Shown piece after piece: positions 1 through 6,922 of a stretch of 22,358 nt of DNA (positions are counted from its first letter, which is position 1; each line of letters opens with the position of its first letter). A program made the translations under genes and the position numbers. This DNA is from a virus: the IMG/VR virus record IMGVR_UViG_3300042305_001754, positions 1 through 22,358 of that record, one strand, 5' to 3'. The notes beneath the pieces are model-generated. The model did not search any database. It was given only the letters and a program-made list of their open reading frames with translations, and was not told the DNA's origin.

Positions 1-433
1 TTCCTGATGTTCCACTAGATCCTGAAGAACCTGAAGTTCCGCTAGACCCTGATGTACCTGAAGATCCACTGCTTCCTGAGGTTCCGCTTGATCCTGAAGA
101 ACCTGAGGTTCCGCTAGACCCTGATGTACCTGAAGATCCACTAGATCCTGAAGAACCTGAGGTTCCGCTAGACCCTGATGTTCCTGAAGATCCACTACTT
201 CCTGATGTACCACTAGATCCCGAAGAACCTGAAGTACCGCTAGATCCTGATGTTCCTGAAGATCCACTACTTCCTGAGGTTCCACTAGATCCTGAAGAAC
301 CTGATGTCCCTGAAGAACCACTACTTCCTGAAGTTCCACTTGACCCTGAAGACCCAGAAGAACCTGATGTTCCCGAAGAACCACTACTACCTGATGTTCC
401 ACTTGAACCCGAAACACCACTAGTTCCTGAGGA
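1..433 (-). repeat. Nested tandem repeat encoding Gly-X-Y triplets
   Basis: The basic unit is 9 nt (one Gly-X-Y triplet). A higher-order unit beginning cctgaagaacctga on the plus strand recurs at 21, 93, 147, 219 (one mismatch) and 291. The spacings are 72, 54, 72 and 72 nt, which are 8 or 6 triplets. Spacing always in multiples of 9 keeps the frame, so the array can grow or shrink without breaking the gene. The array continues past the window edge. Confidence 0.9.
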
Positions 434-706
434 TACGTCAATTGTCTTGATAACTAAATCTAAATCGGTGATACCTGTCCAATACCAATATTCTGTGACC
501 CCACTTTCAACTGTCAAATATCTCGGATAATCATTTGGACCCTCCTGAGTTGTTGTTCCTGTAATTATACCAACGGTTAATCCTAAATACCTATTCGCAT
601 ATAATATACTATTGTTCGCTTCTGTAACACTTGTATACGGACCATATCGTTCATCTAACGGTTTGGGTGAAAAGGTTTCTAAATTATCGTTTAATATAAT
701 AGCCAT
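1..706 (-). CDS. Collagen-like (Gly-X-Y) tail fibre protein, N-terminal part only
   Basis: This reading frame is open from an ATG at 706 to the window edge, giving 235 codons of a longer gene. Residues 1 to about 90 form a non-repetitive head containing KPLDERYGPY, RYLGLTVGI and EYWYW. From memory, this pattern recurs at the N-terminus of fibre-like proteins in uncultured and Bacteroidota phage genomes. After about residue 91 the visible chain is strictly Gly-X-Y, with X Ser or Thr (once Val) and Y Ser, for about 47 triplets. No proline is present in the triplets. The likely role is an elongated trimeric fibre shaft whose receptor-binding tip would lie beyond the window. The start is 1 nt after the stop of the 558-aa gene (TAAAATGG), so translation is probably coupled. 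The fibre role is inferred; the repeat is seen directly. Confidence 0.85.
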   Translation of the reverse strand, partial: MAIILNDNLETFSPKPLDERYGPYTSVTEANNSILYANRYLGLTVGIITGTTTQEGPNDYPRYLTVESGVTEYWYWTGITDLDLVIKTIDVSSGTSGVSGSSGTSGSSGSSGTSGSSGSSGSSGTSGSSGSSGTSGSSGSSGTSGSSGSSGTSGSSGTSGSSGSSGTSGSSGSSGTSGSSGTSGSSGSSGSSGTSGSSGTSGSSGSSGTSGSSGSSGTSGSSGTSGSSGSSGTSG

Positions 707-707
707 T

Positions 708-2384
708 TTACGAGTTTCTTAATTGCATAGGATCTGCGAAAGTTGATGTTTGATAGTTACCTATATATATTTTATAATTGATTGTATTCCAATATCCGTC
801 GGAACTATCCACACTTACTATTTGCGGTGTGTTGAAAAGATTACTTCCACCACCTATAGCACCTTGATTTAATTCAGTAACAAACCACTTTGTTTTGGTT
901 GTATAATTTTCAAAATGAGCGAACCATAAGTACTCTGAACTAGCACTAAAATTAATAGTTATGGTTCCACTAGCGGAACTCAAAACTTTATTTGCCGTTC
1001 CTCCCGAAATTTCATCGGCAATAGTTGATGTAGTTGGAAGTGTGATAGAAGTACCCCAATAGTATGGGTAGATTCCTGTGTATGTATATGAAGTACTTTC
1101 AAAATTATTTGCCGCCGCTTGAGGAGCATTTACACTTCTTACTAATGCGGTTCTTGTATCTGCGGATCCTTTACTATCATTTTTTGCTAAACCCGCATTA
1201 TAATTACCATCGGATTTATATACTGTAGCTGTTGAGGTATTTGATCCTACGGGCGCTGGAACAGTATAAGATTCCGCATAAGGTGTTGGACTTATTGTAA
1301 AACCGGAATTAGGATTATTCGGATCCTGAAATCCAAATTGAGCGGCAATATTTGTTGCTGAACTATTCGTTAGTGTTGTATCAGTAAAAATTGACGATCC
1401 ATCCCTTAATAATCTTAATTGTGTAAAAATATCAGCATCATTTTTGGTTGAACTGGCACTTATATTAAGGTTCAAAGTAGATCCAACTTCAACTATTGTG
1501 TTCGCAACCCCTGATATTCCAATCGTTGGTATTGTGTACGTTGGATTTAGGGTTGGAAATAATAATTCATCAAATAATTGTACCAATGTTAATCCGGTGA
1601 GTTGTGACACTGTTGTTCCCGCCTCTACACCACCAACATCTTCAGGTACTTCTAAGTTAGGATCCAAAATACTGTTATAGATAGTATATAAAGTATTACC
1701 TTCGAGACCTAAACCAGTATTTGCCGAAACACTAACTGTAAATCCACTTGTTAGTCCGGTGACATTGAATGTCCCACCTGTGTTGTTGGTAAATATTATT
1801 TCTGAACTTTCAGGATAATACGTACCACCCGTAACAAATACATCTATATTTGGAAATTTTCTCCATCTTGCATTTGCTCTTGTAACACCACTTACATCCT
1901 CGATAGTAGACCCCGTCCATAATGAAATAAAATCCCTACCTATTTGTGATAAGGAGTTGACCGTCGTTGTATAGTCTGTCTGTGTGATTGCTGAAGCACC
2001 ACTTAAGGTTAACAACTGATCCAATAAAGTATCATAATCATCAATTACATACTGATATGTTGTTTGGTTTTCTTGAACATAAGCCAACATACCGAGTTTT
2101 CGTCTACCTGATGAAATATTATCAGAGTTGAGAAATAATACATCAGGATTAAAGGTGTTATTTTCCCCTTTTATAAAACGAATAGGAATTGTGTTTCCTG
2201 TATATTCGATAAGACCTGTTTGGCCCGTTGGTATTGTGTAAATCAGGTCTTGAAGTGTATAGACCTGCATAAAACCACCTATCTCATAATTACTAAAATT
2301 TGTTCCATATGTTACCTCTCGTGGTACGGAACTTGGTCCGTAGACTTGACTTGGGTTTGATGGATTTTTAAATGAGAGTGGCAT
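708..2384 (-). CDS. Modular tail fibre / appendage structural protein (558 aa)
   Basis: This appears to be a complete structural protein of 558 aa that I cannot tie to a named family. Several segments resemble modules I recall from fibre-like proteins of Bacteroidota and uncultured phages. These are an N-terminal segment with RRKLGMLAYVQ (about residues 94-104); a segment with VTGGTYYPESS followed by IFTNNTGGTFNVTG (184-210); a segment with GGVEAGTTVSQLTG and LFPTLNPTYTIP (251-286); and a C-terminal part starting near YTGIYPYYWG (435-444). There is no signal peptide or membrane segment. It starts 31 nt after the 342-aa gene, with a TATTTATA motif in that gap, and is followed after 1 nt by the Gly-X-Y fibre gene. 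The pair probably forms one transcript and one appendage. The gene is certain; the fibre role is inferred from modules and position. Confidence 0.85.
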   Translation of the reverse strand: MPLSFKNPSNPSQVYGPSSVPREVTYGTNFSNYEIGGFMQVYTLQDLIYTIPTGQTGLIEYTGNTIPIRFIKGENNTFNPDVLFLNSDNISSGRRKLGMLAYVQENQTTYQYVIDDYDTLLDQLLTLSGASAITQTDYTTTVNSLSQIGRDFISLWTGSTIEDVSGVTRANARWRKFPNIDVFVTGGTYYPESSEIIFTNNTGGTFNVTGLTSGFTVSVSANTGLGLEGNTLYTIYNSILDPNLEVPEDVGGVEAGTTVSQLTGLTLVQLFDELLFPTLNPTYTIPTIGISGVANTIVEVGSTLNLNISASSTKNDADIFTQLRLLRDGSSIFTDTTLTNSSATNIAAQFGFQDPNNPNSGFTISPTPYAESYTVPAPVGSNTSTATVYKSDGNYNAGLAKNDSKGSADTRTALVRSVNAPQAAANNFESTSYTYTGIYPYYWGTSITLPTTSTIADEISGGTANKVLSSASGTITINFSASSEYLWFAHFENYTTKTKWFVTELNQGAIGGGSNLFNTPQIVSVDSSDGYWNTINYKIYIGNYQTSTFADPMQLRNS

Positions 2385-2395
2385 TTAGTTTTCTA

Positions 2396-2403
2396 TATAA
2401 ATA
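2396..2403 (-). promoter_or_regulatory. TATTTATA motif, candidate promoter for the fibre gene pair
   Basis: In the 31-nt gap before the 558-aa gene the coding strand reads TATTTATA, ending 11 nt before the ATG. The same octamer occurs at the other three uncoupled gene junctions. Just upstream (plus 2405-2412) the coding strand also reads TAATTTTG, which fits the Bacteroides -7 consensus TAnnTTTG. I see no convincing -33 element, so a host-type promoter is possible but unproven. Confidence 0.45.
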
Positions 2404-2415
2404 TCAAAATTACAT

Positions 2416-3444
2416 TTATGGAACATATTCACCCGAAGAAAAATATAGTCCCGTTCCAAGTGGTAATGTGTTAGGAATATGTAAGTTTGGATCTATCCAA
2501 AGAACTCTATATGTACCAGCCGGAATAGCAGCCCCTGAAGTAACAGTAACATTGGTTTGTTTTATACTATCAGGTATTAAGTCAGCACCAATATTGTATG
2601 AACAAGGGTTGGTTCCAACATTAACAGTCATTTCAGACATTGTTCCATTCATACCACCAAGTGGTAACCATATCGTATAGAAGTACTTAACAGTTGTGTT
2701 CACCAAGGAACTGTTGATATTTATAGTTCCAAATCCATATTGATTAATTGGACACCCATATGTGTCATTACCTGATGTTTGGAACATCGCGCTACTGAGT
2801 GAAGAGACTTGTGTAATAAAGTTTCCTGAACTTCCATTGGTAAATCCGCTATAGTGAGCATAATAATCCATATTGTCTGAATAATTCAAACTTCCAGGAA
2901 CACCCGAGTTACCCCAACCAAACCAAGTTTTAGCACCATCATACATATATTGACCTATAGCATTTCTTGAAGTATAATCTTGTGGTTCGGGGAATAGGTA
3001 AGCTTGATAACTGAAAGGTGTTGCACTAGGTGTAGGTGTAGGTGTTGGAGTTTGTGTTGGACTTTCTGATATACTTGGGGTGATGGTAGGTGTGGGTGTT
3101 GGACTGAGACCAATAGTAGGTGTAACTGTAGGTGTTGGAGTGAAAGACGGTGTAATAGTAGGTGTTGGAGTAACTGTGGGTGTAATTGGTGACGTTGTCG
3201 TTTCAGTAACAAGTACCACTTGTTGTTGGAAATTATCACCACATCCCTCCTCTAAGTTAACAACATAAATTTGGTATATAACTCCTGTAGGTGATCCGGG
3301 TAAATCCAAAGTCACCCCTACAATCATATCATCAAAGGTCGCAGAAGAATAAACGGGTGCCGTTATAGAGGTGTCACCTGTATAGACATCAAAAGGGCCT
3401 GTTGCGTTTGAATTGGGGGATATTCTAAGAATATATTCGGCCAT
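2416..3444 (-). CDS. Tail appendage protein with Pro/Thr linker (342 aa)
   Basis: Three parts are visible. Residues 1 to about 80 form a small domain with PFDVYTGD (17-24), resembling the whole 90-aa protein encoded just upstream. Residues 82-143 are a low-complexity Pro/Thr/Ser linker (TPTPTVTPT type). Residues 145-342 form an aromatic- and Gly-rich C-terminal domain, with YLFPEPQDYTSRN and WFGWGNSG near its start. From memory, that C-terminal type recurs in freshwater and uncultured phage genomes; its function is unknown to me. The layout suggests a base domain that docks on the virion, a flexible spacer and an exposed binding head. The gene stands alone, with 51 nt upstream containing a terminator-like hairpin and a TATTTATA motif, and 31 nt downstream before the next gene. 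No signal peptide or membrane helix is present. Confidence 0.85.
   Translation of the reverse strand: MAEYILRISPNSNATGPFDVYTGDTSITAPVYSSATFDDMIVGVTLDLPGSPTGVIYQIYVVNLEEGCGDNFQQQVVLVTETTTSPITPTVTPTPTITPSFTPTPTVTPTIGLSPTPTPTITPSISESPTQTPTPTPTPSATPFSYQAYLFPEPQDYTSRNAIGQYMYDGAKTWFGWGNSGVPGSLNYSDNMDYYAHYSGFTNGSSGNFITQVSSLSSAMFQTSGNDTYGCPINQYGFGTININSSLVNTTVKYFYTIWLPLGGMNGTMSEMTVNVGTNPCSYNIGADLIPDSIKQTNVTVTSGAAIPAGTYRVLWIDPNLHIPNTLPLGTGLYFSSGEYVP
3016..3201 (-). repeat. Pro/Thr-linker coding repeat in the 342-aa gene
   Basis: The plus strand shows an imperfect hexamer array of the type ggtgtt / ggtgta, which on the coding strand encodes alternating Pro and Thr/Ser over about 62 residues. Near-identical DNA lies in three linkers of the 1050-aa gene. 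Confidence 0.85.
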
Positions 3445-3458
3445 TTAAGGAGTTTTTT

Positions 3459-3466
3459 TATAAATA
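3459..3466 (-). promoter_or_regulatory. TATTTATA motif, candidate promoter for the 342-aa gene
   Basis: The coding strand reads GTATTTATAAAAAAA in the 51-nt gap, with the octamer ending 14 nt before the ATG. This 15-mer is identical to the one before the 1800-aa gene. It directly follows a hairpin and T-run, as expected for a terminator followed by a fresh start of transcription. Its promoter function is inferred from position and recurrence. Confidence 0.5.
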
Positions 3467-3470
3467 CAAT

Positions 3471-3494
3471 AAAAAAGGTATTTGAAATACTTTA
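3471..3494 (-). terminator. Weak terminator-like hairpin after the 90-aa gene
   Basis: On the coding strand GTATT-TCA-AATAC forms a short stem-loop just after the TAA of the 90-aa gene. It is followed by one C and then TTTTTT. Flanking AAA and TTT can extend the stem with a one-base bulge. The stem is almost all A-T, so termination is likely to be inefficient. It would mark the end of the eight-gene block. Confidence 0.4.
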
Positions 3495-3495
3495 T

Positions 3496-3768
3496 TTATG
3501 GTTTCTCCTCAACATCGATTCCGAAATAGCAAATGTCTGTTTCAGTATTACAAGGAATGATATAAAATAAACTACATCCATTACCATCTATAACTGTAAG
3601 TCCGATTTGTGGTGAATTATTGAATAATGATGGAACATTCAATGTAACCGTTGGTGGAACATTGTTTAATACAATCCCTACAAGAGATTGATTGTTTCCG
3701 TTTATATCTGAAATATATACTTCAAATGGTGGTGTTCCCGTTATTGTATTTAATCTTATGTTCGCCAT
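3496..3768 (-). CDS. Small structural protein, paralogous to the start of the 342-aa protein (90 aa)
   Basis: This 90-aa protein is short and soluble, with no signal peptide or membrane helix. It contains PPFEVYISD (about residues 14-22), a Val/Leu-rich core with VTLNVP, and a C-terminal DGNGC motif like the ends of the SprB-type modules next door. The same order (PFDVYTGD, VTLDLP, EEGC) is seen in the first 80 residues of the 342-aa protein, so the two look like diverged copies of one beta-sandwich-sized domain. It starts 1 nt after the 1050-aa stop (TAAAATGG), which suggests coupled synthesis, and is the last gene of the long block. It may be a fibre-base or decoration subunit; function is not known. 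Confidence 0.8.
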   Translation of the reverse strand: MANIRLNTITGTPPFEVYISDINGNNQSLVGIVLNNVPPTVTLNVPSLFNNSPQIGLTVIDGNGCSLFYIIPCNTETDICYFGIDVEEKP

Positions 3769-3769
3769 T

Positions 3770-6700
3770 TTAACAAGATGTACTAATCAGATTACCTGAA
3801 GTATTTGAAACTTGGAATACTGTTGATGGTGATGGAACCGAGGTCGGTGAAATAAATCTTGCCACTTGAACGGGTGTTGTACAAGAACTGTTGGTGTATG
3901 CGTTGTATCCTGCTGTAACGTTTGTGTTGTACATATAAATTACACTTGTGGATGCTGATCCATCACAAACCGCAGTCTTGGATACACTTATATAAACCGT
4001 ATGGGGTGTGCAAGGTGTGACTATTGGAGACGCTGTTGGTGTTTTTGTTGGTGTAACTGTCGGTGTCTGTGATGGTGGTAAATTACATAAAGGACCAAGT
4101 ATTTGAATTGCTCCTGTTCCCGCACCATTTAAAATTGTAACACTTCCAACAACCGCACAGATGGAAACGGAAGTTTCTGCGTTAACAAAAACCGTTTGAG
4201 TGTTTCCTCCACAATCGGTATACCCCCACAATGTACCTGTACTTCTTGCTCCACTCACATCATATATCTTACAAGTATAAGTTATCACTGATGGAGTTTT
4301 TGTTGGTGTTGGAGTTGGTGTTTTAGTTTGTGTTGGAGTGATGGTCGGTGAAACAGGAACGGGGGTTGTGCAATTGTAAGACACTGCGATACCCAACGTT
4401 CCAACAATCTGTAATACATCTTGATTGATCGGGCTAGTGACAGGTCTAATAAATACTCCATTGCCTATTGGTAGAGTACAGTTGGATCCTGAATAGACAT
4501 ATGAACCAGCTCCCAACACCGCACTTGGTGAGTAAACTGTTGTCGCTGTTCCTGCTGCGAAACATGCATTTCTTGGATCAGTTGTTAGATAAACAGAATG
4601 TGCGAAACAGGTTTGACTTACTGTTGGTGTCACGGTCGGAGTTTGAGTGAGTGTAGGTGTTATTGTCGGAGTTTGAGTGACAGTAGAAGTATTTGTTGGA
4701 CTAGCACCCGGTGTTGACGTAACTGTTGGTGTGACTGTTTTGGTTGGAGTTACGGTCGGTGTCGGTGCAATTGCACTCTGAGCACAAGTAATATCGTAAT
4801 CTATGGATACCGAAAAACAAATCGTTTCGTTTTCCAAAATATTACCCCCATCACAATCAGAGAAAACTGTAACTTTGTTATTTAATAAATCAAACGTATA
4901 TGAACTAATTCCTTCAATTGAATCTAAAAGACCCGATATTGATGCGGTATAAGTATTGTCACCAGGAACATCATTTAAAGTTGTTGCAGTGTAAAATTGG
5001 TCAGTATAACTGACTCCACTGACAGTAATATCCGTTTGGAAAATCGCACTATTCAACGTACAATCAATTCCTGAACCATTTGTTAAGTCATAAAACCCTT
5101 CATTCAACATATTGAATAAAGATCTTTTCCTGTTATATGTTATTTGAAATTCAGATTCACATACAGAATATGTTTCATAACATATAACTTGTGTTTTGGA
5201 GGTAATTGTTACTGATTTTGTTTTTGAACATCCATTTCTATCAGTAACAGTAACTGAGTATGTTCCTCCACTTAAGTTTGATATTGTTTGTCCTGTTTCT
5301 CCATTTGACCAAACAAAGGTAAATGGCCCATTTCCGTCTGTTATATAAGCAGTTGCCGACCCAGTGTTACCCACCGTTCCATTGGTTCCCTGTATAAAGA
5401 AATCAAGATATCCAATATTTGGTAATAAAGCATTTTTGGTTATTTCACAACCACTTGTATCCGTTACCACAACCTGATATAATCCATTGTCTAAGTTATA
5501 GAAGGTATATGTACCTTCCGAACTTTGACTACTTTGATCTATAATTTCGTTTTCAAAATATAATTGATATTGAACGGGATATTGAATATCACCCGAGATA
5601 TCAACTTGAATACTTCCATTCATATTTTGACACGTTTCAGCGTCCGGTAAAACAACCACTGAAAACTTATCTTGTGTAATTATTGTAAATTCTTCACTGT
5701 AAGTACAAATAGGATTTGATATTACTATGGTATAATCTCCGTTATCAAGAGAAGAAAATGTGGCTGTTGTAAAATTTGTTGTTTGAACATCTGTATCACC
5801 GCCGGGTTTGATTAAGGTATAGGTGTAAGGGCCGGCTCCACCCGCAATGACTGCAGTGACAGAACCACCTAATGTTGAACAGGTTGAATTTGTCGTATTT
5901 AACGATATTAAGTTAAATCCGTTAGTTGTATTTAGACTCGTTTGATATAAGAAACTACACAATCCGACATCTTGTACTCTGATTCCCAACTCTCCCGCCG
6001 ACAAACCGGTTAAGGTTAGGGTTTTTGAATAAGATATCTCACTATACCCGTTTGATCCTGAATAATAAAATGGTAATTCACCACCGGTGAATACTAAAAC
6101 AACTTGACCATCATTTGCAAAACAACTTGGTGAAGTTACTGTTGCCGTTTGAAGTCCCAAAGGGTCTATTGTTCCAATAAATTGTGACTTTGTTGTTGCA
6201 CAACCTGTAGCATCGGTTACAATAACACTATAAGTACCTGCGGTTAATCCTGTTATTGTTTGAGTTGTTCGTGGTGGACTAAAACTTGTCCAACTGTAAT
6301 TATAAGGTGCGGTTCCAGTCATACCTGTAACACTCAACTTACCATTATGAACCCCACAATTAGAATCATTTACCACCCAAAACCCGTAATCCAAAGTTGT
6401 AGAAGTTAATATATTGACCGATGAAGTTGTGGCTGTACAACCATTCGCACTACTACCTGAAACAAAATATGTACCCGCCCCAAGATTATAATACGTGTAA
6501 GATGTTACATTCGTTGTTGTCTGAGAACTAAAAATACCATCTTTATATAAACTTAAGGTATATGGTGCGGTTCCGGCCGATAAATTAACAGTTAATGATC
6601 CATCTGATCCACCACAAGTTGTATTTATAATTCTTGTTATGTAAGGAACAAAATTGGATTGAACAACAATCTCCACCGTTTCAGGTGAAGATTGATTATT

Positions 6701-6922
6701 TAAATCATTAACTTGAATATAGTAAGTTCCTGCCGATAAATTAAATCGGGAAGATAGAAAATCTCCCGCCGTTGTTTGTGTATCTGACCCCAAGTTTGGT
6801 GAAACCCAATTAACTGTCATAGGCGGTGCGGATGAATTCAAAAGAAATTGAATATTACCATCGTGGGTGTTATAACAATCCGCACCTACCGTATTACTGA
6901 ATGATAATGTTGTTAATGACAT
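3770..6922 (-). CDS. SprB-repeat-like multidomain tail protein with Pro/Thr linkers (1050 aa)
   Basis: Residues 1 to about 575 hold roughly seven Ig-like modules of 70-90 aa. Several end in the pattern GTYSVxVTDxxGC (229-241, 553-564; variant at 480-492), with a Cys near the start of most modules. This is the hallmark of the SprB repeat of flavobacterial gliding adhesins. Residues 576-719 are a separate domain. From 720 on, three Cys-bearing domains alternate with Pro/Thr linkers (about 720-771, 853-878 and 950-970). The first and third of these domains (about 772-852 and 971-1050) are clear duplicates; the middle one is of a different type. There is no N-terminal signal peptide, which argues against a secreted bacterial adhesin and for a virion part. 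The start overlaps the 983-aa stop by 1 nt (TAATG). Lying after the gpI-like gene, it occupies the place of a side tail fibre and may contact host glycans. Confidence 0.87.
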   Translation of the reverse strand: MSLTTLSFSNTVGADCYNTHDGNIQFLLNSSAPPMTVNWVSPNLGSDTQTTAGDFLSSRFNLSAGTYYIQVNDLNNQSSPETVEIVVQSNFVPYITRIINTTCGGSDGSLTVNLSAGTAPYTLSLYKDGIFSSQTTTNVTSYTYYNLGAGTYFVSGSSANGCTATTSSVNILTSTTLDYGFWVVNDSNCGVHNGKLSVTGMTGTAPYNYSWTSFSPPRTTQTITGLTAGTYSVIVTDATGCATTKSQFIGTIDPLGLQTATVTSPSCFANDGQVVLVFTGGELPFYYSGSNGYSEISYSKTLTLTGLSAGELGIRVQDVGLCSFLYQTSLNTTNGFNLISLNTTNSTCSTLGGSVTAVIAGGAGPYTYTLIKPGGDTDVQTTNFTTATFSSLDNGDYTIVISNPICTYSEEFTIITQDKFSVVVLPDAETCQNMNGSIQVDISGDIQYPVQYQLYFENEIIDQSSQSSEGTYTFYNLDNGLYQVVVTDTSGCEITKNALLPNIGYLDFFIQGTNGTVGNTGSATAYITDGNGPFTFVWSNGETGQTISNLSGGTYSVTVTDRNGCSKTKSVTITSKTQVICYETYSVCESEFQITYNRKRSLFNMLNEGFYDLTNGSGIDCTLNSAIFQTDITVSGVSYTDQFYTATTLNDVPGDNTYTASISGLLDSIEGISSYTFDLLNNKVTVFSDCDGGNILENETICFSVSIDYDITCAQSAIAPTPTVTPTKTVTPTVTSTPGASPTNTSTVTQTPTITPTLTQTPTVTPTVSQTCFAHSVYLTTDPRNACFAAGTATTVYSPSAVLGAGSYVYSGSNCTLPIGNGVFIRPVTSPINQDVLQIVGTLGIAVSYNCTTPVPVSPTITPTQTKTPTPTPTKTPSVITYTCKIYDVSGARSTGTLWGYTDCGGNTQTVFVNAETSVSICAVVGSVTILNGAGTGAIQILGPLCNLPPSQTPTVTPTKTPTASPIVTPCTPHTVYISVSKTAVCDGSASTSVIYMYNTNVTAGYNAYTNSSCTTPVQVARFISPTSVPSPSTVFQVSNTSGNLISTSC
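4018..4078 (-). repeat. Third Pro/Thr-linker repeat in the 1050-aa gene
   Basis: This short hexamer-type array encodes a Pro/Thr-rich spacer (PTVTPTKTPT) between the second and third C-terminal domains. Confidence 0.75.
4288..4366 (-). repeat. Second Pro/Thr-linker repeat in the 1050-aa gene
   Basis: This array encodes about 26 residues of alternating Pro, Thr and Lys (TPTPTPTKTP) between the first and second C-terminal domains. Its DNA resembles the linker in the 342-aa gene. Confidence 0.75.
4610..4765 (-). repeat. First Pro/Thr-linker repeat in the 1050-aa gene
   Basis: The longest of the three linkers (about 52 residues) joins the N-terminal Ig-like region to the duplicated C-terminal domains. 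On the plus strand it is built from imperfect copies of gttggtgt and gtcggagttt. Confidence 0.8.

Noticed and set aside
1-433. Regular short repeats resembling a CRISPR array
   Set aside because: The repeats have no unique spacers, stay in one open reading frame and encode Gly-X-Y triplets, so this is a coding tandem repeat.
2955-3242. Minus-strand 95-codon frame rich in Leu/Gln/His
   Set aside because: It is the Pro/Thr-linker repeat of the 342-aa gene read in another frame; its composition follows from the repeat.
1-3444. Diversity-generating retroelement acting on the fibre genes
   Set aside because: No reverse transcriptase and no template/variable repeat pair with adenine-biased differences is visible in the window. 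It could lie outside.
3445-3452. CTCCTT just before the 342-aa start as a functional site
   Set aside because: This is the anti-Shine-Dalgarno sequence itself, not a site that would pair with 16S rRNA. It is probably chance.
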